Part shown: piece by piece, positions 1-11,032 of the stretch
Layout of the letters: every line of letters starts with the position of its first letter
How positions within the stretch are numbered: position 1 is the stretch's first letter
Assembly: GCA_001972305.1 (NCBI GenBank)
Contig: BDDD01003358.1
Location: 62,001 to 126,000, forward strand
DNA length: 64,000 bases
Direction of reading: 5' to 3'
Source of the DNA: Cephalotus follicularis
Taxonomy: Eukaryota; Streptophyta; Magnoliopsida; Oxalidales; Cephalotaceae
The notes under the pieces: generated by a model
The model's input: the letters and a program-made list of their open reading frames with translations, nothing else
Told to the model about the DNA's origin: nothing
Database searches by the model: none
Translations under genes and position numbers: made by a program

Positions 1-751
1 GTGATTCTAGTCTAGTCGCGAGGCTTTCTAGCTGTGGTCCTTTAGCAACTGCTCCTTCTACAACGTACCCTTTATTTGGTAGAGCTCTCTAAAAAATTTG
101 AGCTAACTCCCACTCTCTAGTTTGCTCACCCAAATCTAAAAGGAAATTCCATGCCTCGTTTTCATCAGTGTACGAGTTGAACCCATCAGGACACATAGAT
201 TCGACCAATTGCTTGGTCTGGTAGTCGATCCCTTCGTAGATGATTTGGCATAAATGTCACATGTTCAAACCATGATGAGGACATTCTAAGAGAAGATCCT
301 TAAAACGTTCCATACACCTAGAAAATGATTCATTGCGTTTTTGATGAAACTGGAGAGTGTCATTCCTAAGTTTATTGGTTTTATGAAGTGGAAAGAATTT
401 CTTTAGGAACGAGACGGTGAAATGGTCCCATGTAGAAATAGAACCATTAGGGAGACTGTAGAGTCACTTTTTAGCTCCATCTTTCAGAGAAAAATTTATG
501 AAACACAATTTAATTGCATCATCCGAGAGTTGTTGAACTTTCATGAGGGCGCATACTTCCTCGACCTCGCGAAGAAAGAGATATGCATCCTCATTGGGTA
601 AACCATGAAAGTGTGGGAGCATGCTAATGAACTGTGATTTTAATTCAAAATTGTTCCCGTTAGGTGCAGGCAATAGGATTCATGATGGTTGCGCTGTCCT
701 CGCGGGATAGAATCTGTCGCGCAAAGTTTGGAGTGGGCGTTCGTCCGCCAT
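1..751 (-). pseudogene. A1 gag, 5' part, broken
   Basis: Retrotransposon Gag of the non-chromoviral gypsy type, the structural protein that would form the cytoplasmic virus-like particle. The start is the ATG at 751, aligned with the start of the A2 copy at 20756. The reading frame contains the recognisable stretches HGLPNEDAY, SFLKKFFPLHK and ECPHHGLN and is collinear with the better preserved A2 gag. It is interrupted by several stops: one about 23 codons in (TGA after QPS), one after DGAKK where tryptophan is expected, one after HHGLNM, and another near the window edge. It is therefore not translatable beyond short peptides. The end lies outside the window. Similarity to the A2 gag is high throughout, so identification is firm while function is lost. 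Confidence 0.8.
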
Positions 752-1090
752 TTGTGGTTGTTGATTGTTTCGCTCGAGACGGTTATTTAAGCCGTGTACC
801 CACTCAGTCATAAACTTAACTTAACGCAATTCTAAACTCCAGTAGAAAATGCAAGTTTTTTTTAAAATAAAAACCTAAATTAAACTAGGCGATAATTAAA
901 ATTTATGGAAGAAAATTAACTTAGCAAAAATTAGGGTTTGTTTAAAGCTTATGCAAAGATTGTAGAAGTTTGTTTTGAAGCTTATGCAATTCCCTAATTA
1001 AACTAAGCTACCAAAAATTACGGGAATAAAAATAAAACACAAATAAATACTACGAATCAATCGAATAAATTTAAACTAATTTAAAACGTT
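752..1090 (-). other. A1 untranslated leader
   Basis: AT-rich stretch between PBS and gag start, with no coding signal on either strand. The A2 element has an equivalent AT-rich leader, into which G2 inserted. Confidence 0.6.
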
Positions 1091-1108
1091 TCCCCAGCAA
1101 CGGCGCCA
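1091..1108 (-). other. A1 primer-binding site, tRNA-Asp
   Basis: The plus-strand 18-mer equals the 3' end of plant tRNA-Asp including CCA, with one mismatch (A for G at the sixth base). It lies 6 bp inside the LTR end, as required for priming minus-strand DNA synthesis. Confidence 0.9.
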
Positions 1109-1822
1109 AAAACTTGTTCATGTAAAAAGAATGTTTTAAAATTTATAGCCGCAAGTGCATGGATCATGCAGTAACGGGTCGAACGCAGGGAAACGTTAAA
1201 CTAGTTATAATAAATTCAACCTAGGCGAAGTATACCAATTTTGAGATAAACTATCAAACTAATGAATAGAAGCTAAGAAAATATATAATGAAAAAAAGCG
1301 GTTTTAGGGTAAAGAAACTCACCGTAGATTGCATTGAACAATTCCATTTAATTTGAACGATCATACCTTGATAATCAACGGTAGCTAGGTCGATACGGAG
1401 TGCAACAGTGATGACAAGACGTATGAGTAGACATGCTAGGTCTATACGAAGTACGACAACGGCGGCAAGACGTATGAGTAGACATGCTTGGTCTATACGA
1501 AGTGTGTTCGTCGTTGGCAAATCGTATGAGTAGACTCCGTTGATTGAATTAAGCACCATTTATTCACAAACTTTCAACTTCACCGACAAGATGTTTGTGA
1601 ATTTTAATCAGACAGACAAAGTGTGTGCGAAGGCAGAAATACTGAAGAACAAATCAAATATTCAAGGATTTTTATTCATGGAATTGAAACAATAACAATC
1701 TAGGCTTTGTTCTTCCCCAAAACCTTGAGAAGTTTAGCTACTAAACATTGTGAAATAAAACTAAAATTGATAAAAATAGGGTTTCTACCAGCCTCTCCTC
1801 TCTACTCTGCCGGCATTGCATT

Positions 1823-1831
1823 CTTTTTATA
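1823..1831 (-). promoter_or_regulatory. Candidate TATA box of A1 LTR
   Basis: TATAAAAAG on the element strand, downstream of the GACGTC repeat array. The A2 LTR has a TATA-like site (TATATAATG) at the corresponding place. Confidence 0.45.
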
Positions 1832-1916
1832 CTACAAAACTGATCAAAAACGGAAATAAAGCAATCCTAGTTACAAAATCTGGCAAAAAATCTAACTTTC
1901 TATTTTTGCTGCAGAA

Positions 1917-2222
1917 GAAGACGTCGATCCCCATCAAAGACGTCGATGTCTTTTGGTAAAAATCGTGTTTTGCTGAGATGCGCGTGAAAGACATCGATCC
2001 CTAAGATGAAAGACGTCGATGTCTTTTGTTCCAAAAGTTATAGGTCAATTTTCCACAAAGACGTCGATCCCTATGATGAAAGACGTCGATGTCTTTACCA
2101 TAGCTCTTGAAGATAGGTTGCAATTCCCAAAAAAGACGTCGATCCTCAACAAAAGACATCGACGAGTTCTCTTCAATCCCAGAAAAGACATCGATCCCTA
2201 TCAACAACATCGACACTTTTTA
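1917..2222 (-). repeat. About five tandem units rich in GACGTCGAT
   Basis: Units start near 1917, 1985, 2057, 2131 and 2182 (spacing 51-74 bp). Most contain two motifs: AAAGACGTCGATCCC and, a few bases later, the near-palindrome AAAGACGTCGATGTCTTT. Exact GACGTC occurs about six times; the remaining copies read GACATC. GACGTC is the C-box type of plant bZIP site. The array lies just upstream of the candidate TATA box in the LTR U3. Confidence 0.85.
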
Positions 2223-2422
2223 CTCTGTTTCTGCTGAATTTGTCAATTCTTCAATCTTTACTCTTTCATGCTCCAATTTGCACAACTTTGGGTAGTATTC
2301 TTGCACTTTGGTCCTTTTGCACTTGTATATGAAAATCAATATAACACAACCAAAGTAGTCTATTCCAAGCATAAAAATATAACAAATAACTCATTAAAAA
2401 CCACACATTTTTATGCTAAACA

Positions 2423-4387
2423 CATAGCCGCATCGATCCATCCTTCTTTTTCACAAATAGAACCGATGCTCCCCACGGTGATACGCTCGGTCTGATAAAG
2501 CCTTTATCAAGGTAATCCTGTAATTGAACCTTCAACTCCTTCAGTTCAGCAGGAGCCATTCGGTACGGTGCTCTGGATATAGGAGCAGTTCCAGGCAACA
2601 ACTCAATACTGAACTCTGTATCCCTCTCTGGTGGCAACGAAGTAAGTTCATCTGGAAACACACATCAGGAAATTCACATACAACAGGCACTTGTTCAATA
2701 CTGGGCGTACCTTTCGTACGATCAATCACATACGCCAAATAGCCTTCGCATCCTTGCTTGAGATACTTCTGTGCTCGAGTATATGAAATGATTGGAGTAG
2801 TAACATTCTTCTCTCCGATAAACTTGCACTCAGTCCCATCCTGAAGGTAAAATGTCATCATCTTGTTGTAGCAATCAACACAAGCGTGATGAGTATACAA
2901 CCAGTCCATCCCCAAGATTACATCAAAATCCTGGATAAGTAACACTATCAGGTCAGAAGATAATTGAATCCCAGCTACCACGATCTCACAATCTTTCATA
3001 ACAGTATCAGATAAAAGACAAGTACCCGCAGGAGTACTCACTTCCAATACATAAGGTAGTCTAGAAGTAATACCATGCAAATTGTGAGCAAATTCAGATG
3101 CAATGAATGAATGCGTCGCACCAGGTTCAATCAATACATGAGCTAATATGCCATTATGTAAATAGTACCTCCCATAACAGTAGTAGATTCTGGCACATCA
3201 TCTTTAGATAAGGTGTAGACCCTACCTTTCACGATCCCCTTTCCGGTGTCTCTCCGCGGTTGAGCCGCTGCAACACTACCACTAGCACCAGAACTTCCTT
3301 GTTGGCCGCGTGCTTGATCCCTCATCATCAGGAAACTAATCACCATGTGATCTTGTGAACCACACCTCAAGCACTTTCCCATCTTCTTCCAGCACTCAGT
3401 CTCATCATGGTTCTGACGACCACAAAAAGCACATCCACTTACATTCTGTTGACTGTTTTGGCTAGGTGTCCTTGACCGCGAATTTCTGCGTTGAGAATCT
3501 CCTTGACCTCGGTTGTCAGACTTTGCTGACTTAGCAGGATTATTATTTCCCTGCCCCTGTGACTGTGCGGCCCTCGATTGATTAGTTCGAGACCGTTCTG
3601 CTCTTCTCCCATTCGCATCTGCTTCCAAAATCATCGCTCTCTAAGCAACATCTACAAAAGAAGTTAGCTCAAACATCAACAGCTTAGATCTGATGTTAGG
3701 TCGAAGGCCTTTCATGAACCTTCGGATCATTCGGGATTCACCCTCCACAAGATAAGGTGTGTGTCTTGCTAGCTCCACAAATCTGGTCTGGTACTGAGCT
3801 ACCGTCATGTCTCCTTGACGTAACTCCATCAATTCTGTCTCCCTTCGGTCCCGCTCGATCTGTGGCACATACGCCTCAAGAAACTCTGATTGGAATCGGT
3901 CCCAAGTCCTGTCAAGTCCACGGGCTTCCCATTTCGCTTCAGTCCTTTCCCAGCAGTAAGTAGCCTCGCCCCATAAGCGGTACACAGCAAATTTAAGTTT
4001 CTGCTCATCGGTACACTCCAGAGCAACAAATATTTTCTCTAGATCTCTAATCCACTGCTCGGCCTCCGTAGCATTCAGTTCACCACTGAAACTCAGAGGA
4101 TTGTGTCTCATGAACCGCTCTGAATCTCGACCAAATCCACCGGTATGACAAGCTTCAGAAGCCTGATGATAAGTCCGGTTAGCCTCATACATTTGCCGAA
4201 TCTGTTCCATGTTGGCCGTGTTCGCTTGCATCTGCTGTTGAAAAAGATTATCCATGCGGTCAAAGTGACTCCTCGTGTCATACACTGGGGGAACATTCAC
4301 TCCTTCGTTCACTGCCGGGTCATTTCTAGGTACCGGCGGTGCGTTGACACCTTCGTTGGCTCTACGCCTTCCTCTTCAGAGATCCAT
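2423..4387 (-). pseudogene. G1 gag-protease-RT polyprotein, 5' part, broken
   Basis: Starts at the ATG at 4387 (MDL, then an immediate TGA). In order: Gag N-terminus with QANTANMEQIRQMYEANR; Gag core (ELMELRQGDMTVAQYQTRF, about 4040-3650); one good CCHC zinc knuckle (CAFCGRQNHDETEC) and a second lacking its last cysteine; retropepsin-like protease (about 3140-2850); then the RT N-terminus ([13 protein letters not shown] to [10 protein letters not shown]), cut by A1 at 2423. Breaks: TGA at codon 4, TAG before RAMILEAD near 3640, a frame break near 3140 between linker and protease, and another near 2660 before the RT start. The protease active-site motif reads EPGATHSF where G2 has DPGATHSF, so the catalytic aspartate is lost. 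A dead copy, readily identified by comparison with G2. Confidence 0.9.
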
Positions 4388-4476
4388 TCAGTTTTCTATA
4401 TGGAATGACATAATCATTAGGAAACAATTCGCCTAACTTCCGAGAAACTTATCCCAGCTTAGCATATATGGAATAT

Positions 4477-4488
4477 GCTCTGATACCA
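4477..4488 (-). other. G1 primer-binding site, initiator tRNA-Met
   Basis: Element-strand TGGTATCAGAGC is complementary to the 3' end of plant initiator tRNA-Met. It lies 3 bp inside the LTR end. Confidence 0.93.
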
Positions 4489-4660
4489 TGCTGTCACACC
4501 CCGTTATTCAATACATTGACAACATATATGGTGATATCAGGAATAAGTATAATTATTCAGCATTCCATAACAGTTCAAAATATACGCGGAAGCATTCTCA
4601 TCAGCAACTCAATACATAAGCGGAAGCAGTCATATCGGGATAATTTAAAACATAAATCAT

Positions 4661-4686
4661 CCACACGCAGCCCATACTATGTGCAG
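4661..4686 (-). other. U5 hairpin of G1 LTR
   Basis: Loop TAGTATGGGCTG flanked by CTGCACA and CGTGTGG on the element strand. Six of seven positions can pair, counting two G-U pairs; the innermost pair is lost. Same position as in the other G LTRs. Confidence 0.6.
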
Positions 4687-4845
4687 GTACAACCAACAAT
4701 ATCCTTATACATAAGGAAAATACAACAGAGTACGTGGTATGATTCGTTCAATAAAAAAAACAGTACATCGACAAAATAACAACCTTGAGTCGAAAATAGA
4801 AGCCCTCCAAGCTTCAGCAGCAATCCTCAAACGTCCTTGCTTACT

Positions 4846-6474
4846 CTAAAATTATAGGGGATTAGCCGTTGTCCTCACTTGGCTAAGTAGGAAGATAATG
4901 CATGCTAAGGAATATATGAATGCAACATGTATGACAGTTTGTATTTAAAATAACATTTGAATTGTGCCAATATATAAGCAATCATGCAAAGTGGCCATAG
5001 ACAGTACAAATGCAAGAATACCGCACAAGGGTACAGTCAATTCATACAATGGTTTGGGTGTCACATGTCGCTAATTCCTAGCACCAACTGTGCACCACCT
5101 AACTATCACCCTACACTCTGAGGATGATAGAAAAGGTAACATTTGCTACCGGTGATTAGCGGGCTGTTTAACAAGAAGATCTGTAATGCAGATAAGTTTG
5201 GGTGATACTCTAGCCAACTCTTGGCACCTAGGATCCCCACCGTAGCAAGTGACCGCTGCCATCACTCGACTAACGGCAATAAACATAGACAATCAATTCA
5301 ATCAATGCAATTCAATAATAATATTACATATATAAATAATATGCAATATCAAAGTGTTTTCTTTAGAAACATATAACAATTCAGTGATCGTACATCTCAT
5401 AAGAGAAAAATGATATCAATACAGTACTGGTTTCCCGTTTGGGAAACAAAACAGTAGGTACCTCACATTGGAGGAAAATCAGTAGTTCGTTTAAATAATA
5501 AGTTTTCATTTCAAAATGATAATTGATATCATAAATTGTGCATATAGCACTTAGTTGTTCAATCTTTGGAAATACGGAACAATAGGTTTATAACAATCAC
5601 TAGTATATACTAATTAATAGTAGCATTTACTGAAACAATAGCAAAACAGTAGCAATTCAAATTTGGGTCCAATCAGTACCAATATCTGAACTTTAACCCA
5701 GGACAGTCGGTTGTTCTCAAGAACAGTCGGCTGTTTTGATTGAGCAGACGACTGTCTTCTCTTAACAGTCGACTGGATGCATTGAGTAGTCGACTGTCAT
5801 GAAGAACAGTCGACTACTTCTGCCCAGAAATGCAGGCAGTAGCAGGTTGTATATATTTCAATGTCCAATTTCTAACCAATCCAACACATGCAATCATACA
5901 AAAAATAAACATACATGATATGCATAAAATATCTTCCATAAACATGTCATTACCCCTACTTTAAATGCTATCCCAAGATCAATTGGGGTTGATCTTTCTC
6001 TTTGAGTTTCCAAAGCTCTTTCACCAAACAATCCTTTCAATTCCAGCAGAAACAATCTATGCATGCATGTTTATGGACACATGCATTAGTACCAATAAGT
6101 TTCAGTAATTTCTTATGACAAATGCAACTTCAATCAGTAGTTAATCTCTAGTTCATTAAGCTTCATAATTATTCTTTTTTTTTTACCATCTCTCTTGGAC
6201 TCTTTGTCAAGTATATTTCAATTCAACTTGTTGACAGAAGATGTGTATATATCAGTAAGCTTATATCATGACAACTAACAACAATTACAGTTCGAACTAG
6301 AGTTGTTAACACTCCTCCAAGCTTCATGTCCATAATTCTTACTCCTTTTCATTACCATTTCAAATTCCATTCTAGAATTGCTAACCTTAACCATGTTAAC
6401 AGAAAACATCTAACCCTCCTAGTAACATCATTAACAGTTACTACATTAGCAGGGGGCTCGAATTTGGAACTTAC
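4846..6474 (-). other. Candidate leader intron in G1 LTR
   Basis: Donor CTGGTAAGTT at 6474 reading leftwards. Acceptor region GGCTAATCCCCTATAATTTTAG ends at 4846, with CTAAT as a possible branch point. The same donor and acceptor block occur in S1, G2 and G4. Inferred; no transcript evidence. Confidence 0.5.
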
Positions 6475-6602
6475 CAGGAGAAATCCAAAGCTTCCAAGCC
6501 TCCTTCTTGAGTTCTCTAAATCCTCAAATGCAAGCTTTCACCAATTTCAGCAACTCTTCTCAACTTCAGTGTTTTCTAACACTCACATCTCAAATCAACA
6601 GT

Positions 6603-6611
6603 TGATATAAG
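6603..6611 (-). promoter_or_regulatory. Candidate TATA box of G1 LTR
   Basis: Element strand reads CTTAAGACCTTATATCAAC. The motif CCTAAGACCTTTATATCA is conserved at the same LTR position in S1, G2 and G4, upstream of the donor site. Confidence 0.45.
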
Positions 6612-7125
6612 GTCTTAAGGACCTTTGAATTTGCCAGATTCCCTTACTCAATTTCTCTCATCACATACACTTCTCTCCCTCTCTTCTTTCTATCTCTTTC
6701 TCACCTTTCACTTCTTTCCATTCTGTTTTGCAGGTTGCAGGTCTGCAGAGATCATGCAAGCACTCCTTTTTGCATGCTCTGGCTGCTACTGTCACGCATG
6801 ACACCTGCCCCTCATGCAATGTCCTTTGGTTCAGTCACACAGGCTTGCACAGACACCTATTATGTACTGATCCAGTCGATTGTCTTTAGCAGGCAGTCGA
6901 CTGTCCACTCACGCATCAGACAGCCGACGGTTGCCCTGTGACAGTCGGCTGTTTGAGCTGGTTTAGGGTTTCTTAAGTTTGATATTTCACCAACTTATTC
7001 CTCCATTCACCCCAAGCATTTACCAATCACATAAATAATAATAATTGGATAAATAACTCAAATAAAATGTATATTTTATTTAAAAATTAGATCAATATAC
7101 ATTAATTGAAGTTGCGGTTATTACA

Positions 7126-8401
7126 GCTGCATGCTAGGGAAGCATTGGACTTACACCTTGGTGATGGGTCGAGGATTCACGCCACTTTTGTAGGCGTTTT
7201 TGAGTTGTCTTCATTGAATAGGAATGTAATAAAAGTTGATCTTTGTTTTTATGTCAGGAACCCTGTAAGAAATGCTATTTATGTTTCCTATTTGTATAAT
7301 ATGGGCATGGAGCTCAGTTTTTCTGCAAATGGCTATAGAATTATACATAATAAGGTTCTTATATGTGATGGACACATAGACAATGGGATTTATGTTTTAA
7401 ATACAAATCAACAAATGGATTTGACAATTCAAACTGGAAGTAGCACTAAAACACAAAGAGAGATTAGCGATGTAAATCCTTCATATATATGGCATTGTAG
7501 ATTAGGTCATCCAAGCGATGCTAGATTGACACATTTGGTTAAGGATGGGCTTCTAGACATCCAGGACATGGAGTCATTTCCTACATGTGAGCCATGTCTT
7601 ATTGGAAAGATGAGAAAATCTCCCTTCTCCCGGATAGGGGAAAGGGTAGTGGGCATACTGGGGCTTGTCCACACCGACGTCTGTGGACCTATGTCGGTCA
7701 ATGCTTATGGAGGTCATCCCTACTTCATTACCTTCACCGATGACTTGTCACGGTATGCGTATGTGTTTCTGATAAAACACAAGTCTGAGGCCTTTGAGAG
7801 GTTCAAAGAATTCAGACTAGAAGTAGAAAAACAAATGGGTAAATCCATTAAGATCCTCCGGTTGGATCGAGGTGGTGAATACCTGTCTGCTGAATTCCTG
7901 GGATATCTTAGGGATAACGGAATTTGCTCTCAATGGACACCTCCTGGAACACCATAGCATAATGGTGTGTCTGAGCGAAGGAATAGGACATTGATGAATA
8001 TGGTCCTATCCATGATGTCTTTTGCATATCTGCCTATATCATTATGGGGTTATGCACTGCAGGCAGCAGCGTACATCCTAAACCGGATTCCTTCTAAATC
8101 TGTCCCCTCCACTCCTTACGAGGTATTTATAAGGAGGAAACCCAGCCTAAACCATTTGAGGGTTTGGGGTTGTCCAACTTATGTGAAGAGGCAAGGGGCT
8201 CCTAAGTTGGAGGCACGAGCGGATCGTTGCCGCTTTGTGGGGTATCCTAAGGAGAGCATGGGATACTACTTTTACCATTCTAGCGAGCAAAAGGTTTTTG
8301 TTTCGCGAACTGCTAAATTCTTGGAGAAGGAATATCTGCTTGCAAGGAGCAGTGGGATTAAGGTGGAACTGAGAGAGTTATCACCTGGTGAAAGCCCATA
8401 A
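7126..8401 (+). pseudogene. C1 copia pol: pre-integrase and integrase
   Basis: Copia-type polyprotein segment that would integrate the cDNA into the nucleus. It opens in the region downstream of protease and continues into the GAG-pre-integrase zinc-binding segment (WHCRLGH ... CEPCLIGKM, about 7490-7610). The integrase catalytic core follows: first Asp in HTDVCGPM, second in TFTDDLSRY, Glu in NGVSERRNRT. The C-terminal part has VWGCPTYVKR and DRCRFVGYP. One in-frame stop (TAG at 7957) falls where the family has a glutamine, just before HNGVSERRN; another stop ends the segment at 8401. The segment is otherwise open and in one frame. The 5' part was cut off by G1. The C2 integrase remnant at 39638-40072 is a homologue. 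Clade not firmly assigned. Confidence 0.9.
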
Positions 8402-8462
8402 GATGAAGAGGAATGAGAGGTCGAACCCTTTGGTGAGGAGATTAGGCAGAGTTTCAACAGTG

Positions 8463-10126
8463 ACTGAGAATTATGATTTTCTCATTGAGGGCACTGATGA
8501 ACTCAACGACATCGATGATGACAAGCCTGTCAGCTATGAGGAAGCACTGAAGAGCACTTAATCTAGGGCATGGATTGAAGCCATGAAATCCGAGATGGAC
8601 TCCATGTACGCCAACCAAGTATGGAACTTGGTAGATGCACCTAAGGGTGTTAACCCTATTGGTTGCAAATGGATCTTCAAGAGGAAGATTGGTGTTGATG
8701 GTAAGATAGATACTTATAAAGCGCGATTGGTCACGAAAGGGTATAGGCAAATACACGGAGTTGACTATATTGAAACTTTCTCACCAGTCGCTATGCTTAA
8801 GTGCATCCGGATACTGCTTGCTATTGCCAGTCATTATGATTATGAGATATGGCAGATAGATGTCAAGATGCCCTTCTTGAATGGCTATCTTGAAGAGGAC
8901 ATTTATATGTCCCAACCCGAGGGGTTTACATCCGAGGAGCATCCACAGAGAGTGTGCAAGCTCCAAAGGTCTATTTATGGCCTTAAGCAAGCATCCCATA
9001 GCTGGAATATCCATTTTGACAAGACCGTTAAGACTTTCGGTTCATAAAAAACGTAGATGAGCCTTGTGTCTTTAGGAAAAAGGATGGTCCAAACATCACT
9101 TTCTTGGTACTATACGTGGATGACATACTAATCATAGGGAATGATGTGGGTATGTTACAGTCCGTTAAAGTATTGTTATCCAAGAACTTCTCCATGAAGG
9201 ATTTGGGAGAGGCTTCCTATATATTGGATATAAAGATCTGTAAAGACCAATCTAATAGGTTGCTATGGCTCTCCCAAAGCCAGTACATTAGCAAGGTGCT
9301 GAAACGATATGGCCTTGAGAATTCCAAATGTGGCCTACTACCAATTGGTCAGGTAATTCACCTCTCCAAGAGGATGTCTCCACAAACAGATGAGGAGAGG
9401 GCACGCATGAGTAGGCAGCCATATGCTTCAGCTGTTGGCTCCATCATGTACGCCATGCTATGTACTAGGCTTGATGTCACTTATGCCTTGGGTATGGCTA
9501 GTCGATTTCAGTCTGACCGTGGCGAGAAATATTGGGAAATAGTCAAAGGGGTGCTCAAATACCTAAGAAGGACTCATGATACCTTTTTGACTTATGGACG
9601 AGATAGTGAATTGAAATTAGAGGGTTATACCGACTCTAGTTTCAACAGTGATCCGGATGATCACAAATCCGTTTCAGGATTCGTTTTCGTCCTGAACGGC
9701 AGCGGTGTGAGCTGGAGTAGTTCAAAGCAGGAAAGTACTGCGGACTCCACAATGGAAGCAGAGTATGTTGCAGCCTTCGATGCCCCTAAGGAAGCTATTT
9801 GGATGCAAAATTTCATTACAAAACTTGATGTGGTTCCTACCATTGCCCGTCCGATTGTGGACTGTGACAACGATAGGGCTATTGCACAAGCCAAAGAGCC
9901 ACGGTCTCATCATCGCTCTAGACAAATATTGCAACGGTATCAACTAATCCGGGAGATCATAGACAGAGGAGACATAACCTTAGAGAGAGTTGCTACGGAG
10001 GCAAACTTAGTAGACCTACTTACCAAGGACTTTAGCAGCACTGTACTTGAGAGACACAGAATTGCAATGGGCTTAGGCTATAGGTCGTTGTTACTTAAAG
10101 GGCCAAGTGGGAGATTGTTAGATTAG
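8463..10126 (+). pseudogene. C1 copia pol: reverse transcriptase and RNase H
   Basis: Copia RT-RNase H, which copies the element RNA into DNA. PVSYEEALKS and AMKSEMDSMYANQVWNLVD mark the RT start (about 8525-8630). GCKWIFKRK, TFSPVAMLKCIRILLAIA and SIYGLKQAS follow, then the catalytic LYVDDILII (about 9104-9130). RNase H carries EGYTDSSF, STMEAEYVA and AQAKEPRSHHRS. Breaks: a TAA just before RAWIEAM (about 8560) and a one-base deletion near 9040 that shifts frame before the YVDD box. Downstream of that, 340 codons are open to the stop at 10124-10126, which overlaps the LTR start. For an element older than C2 it is well preserved. Confidence 0.92.
10103..10115 (+). other. C1 polypurine tract
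   Basis: ccaagtgggagat directly before the LTR start TGTTAG. Identical to the C2 tract at 16034-16046 on the other strand. Confidence 0.85.
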
Positions 10127-11032
10127 GGGTGTCCCAACAAGCCACGTGGTGTGGTGTTTGTATTTATACACTCGTTATTTATACAGTTCTGTATTCCATT
10201 TATGTTCTATGTGCAAATTTATTTTATATTGGCATGATTATATGGCTCATCCCAACCTTCCAAAAGGAACAGAATAATTAATTTTAATTAACTGTATGCC
10301 ATATATAGCCCTGTCACATCAAAGGGTTGGATCTATTACTAGGGAGGCCATGAGAATGAGATCCTTATTCCCCGTGACTAAAATGTTCCAAGTCATAGGT
10401 TCACTTTCTTTGGTTCATTGTTGAACAGTGGTAAAGACTTGCCACATTATGCTTGCTCCCAAGGAGAGAGGATGGATCTTCTCATGGACCATTCGGTATT
10501 ATCCTAAAGCTAATGTGGGGTGCGTGTGCGGATGCATGATGCTGAACTGACCCACCAATAGGATCCCTATTTTGATAGCCAATACCCATGTCAATAGGAA
10601 CTCCTATGGTCTCGGTAGTGTGTAGTCTATGGTGACTAGTAGGTCCACGCCTGCGTTGTCTCCTTTGACCTGAGCGGCTAGCTTGCATTGTGTGGTGACT
10701 GCTTGTCTTTGATTTCTGCCTTCCCTAGCACTAGCCAGGTGTTGGAAAAAAGGTTGTCTTTGGGTCTTGTGGAACCTGCAATGAGATGTATGAGCGAGTG
10801 CGCAACAAGGAATCGTCACACCCGGGCTGAGGGTGACCAACTCTATTTATCTGTGTACATTGTAGACTTAAAATCCTGATTAGGTTATAGATGGACCGGA
10901 GATGGGGTAGTTTCCATGGAAGGTCTATCATAGTCTTAGTGTGATCATAGAACATGGCTAAATCTAGGGGTGACATTCATCCAAACCCTAGACCATTGAT
11001 CGGAGCTAAGTATGACGAGGAAAACACTACAC
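10116..11032 (+). repeat. C1 3' LTR, first part
   Basis: Starts TGTTAGATTAGGGGTGTCCC after the PPT. It aligns along its whole length with the start of the C2 LTRs on the opposite strand and breaks at the C2 insertion; TSD tacac is at 11028-11032. The sequence resumes at 56012. Confidence 0.88.

Larger units (their letters stand above)
1..2422 (-). mobile_element. A1: Athila-like Ty3/gypsy retrotransposon, 5' part
   Basis: Minus-strand element cut by the left window edge. Reading leftwards it has a 5' LTR (2422 to 1115), a PBS for tRNA-Asp, an untranslated leader and the start of gag. It sits inside the RT region of G1: G1 RT coding is continuous up to 2423 and then stops abruptly. The first five flanking bases, catag at 2423-2427, are the expected TSD, but the other copy lies outside the window. 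Assignment to the Athila group rests on the tRNA-Asp PBS and the Gag type; it is inferred. Confidence 0.85.
1115..2422 (-). repeat. A1 5' LTR
   Basis: On the element strand it begins TGTTTAGCAT and ends TGAACA next to the PBS. It shares both ends and several internal blocks with the A2 LTR (38078-39637). At 1308 bp it is about 250 bp shorter than that copy. The region upstream of the candidate TATA box differs completely between the two and here holds the GACGTC repeat array. The Tekay-type leader intron and hairpin of the G elements are absent. Confidence 0.88.
2423..7125 (-). mobile_element. G1: Ty3/gypsy (Tekay/Del-like) retrotransposon, 5' part
   Basis: Minus-strand element containing a 5' LTR, an initiator tRNA-Met PBS, gag, protease and the start of RT, and then interrupted by A1. 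The outer flank at 7126 is copia C1 coding sequence; gctgc (7126-7130) should be the TSD, but its partner is outside the window. Long LTR, tRNA-Met PBS and protein similarity to G2 put it in the same family as G2 and G4. Confidence 0.88.
4492..7125 (-). repeat. G1 5' LTR
   Basis: Element-strand TGTAATAACCGC...CGGGGTGTGACA, 2634 bp. Same subfamily as S1 and the G4 LTR, and a close relative of the G2 LTR. Contains two clusters of CAGTCGACTG-type palindromes (5702-5820 and 6872-6952), a candidate TATA box, a candidate leader intron and the U5 hairpin. Short reading frames inside it have no recognisable domain. Confidence 0.92.

Noticed and set aside
7126-10126. C1 pol as a possibly functional host-domesticated gene
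   Set aside because: Contains in-frame stops and a frameshift, lacks its 5' part, and is followed directly by a PPT and LTR.
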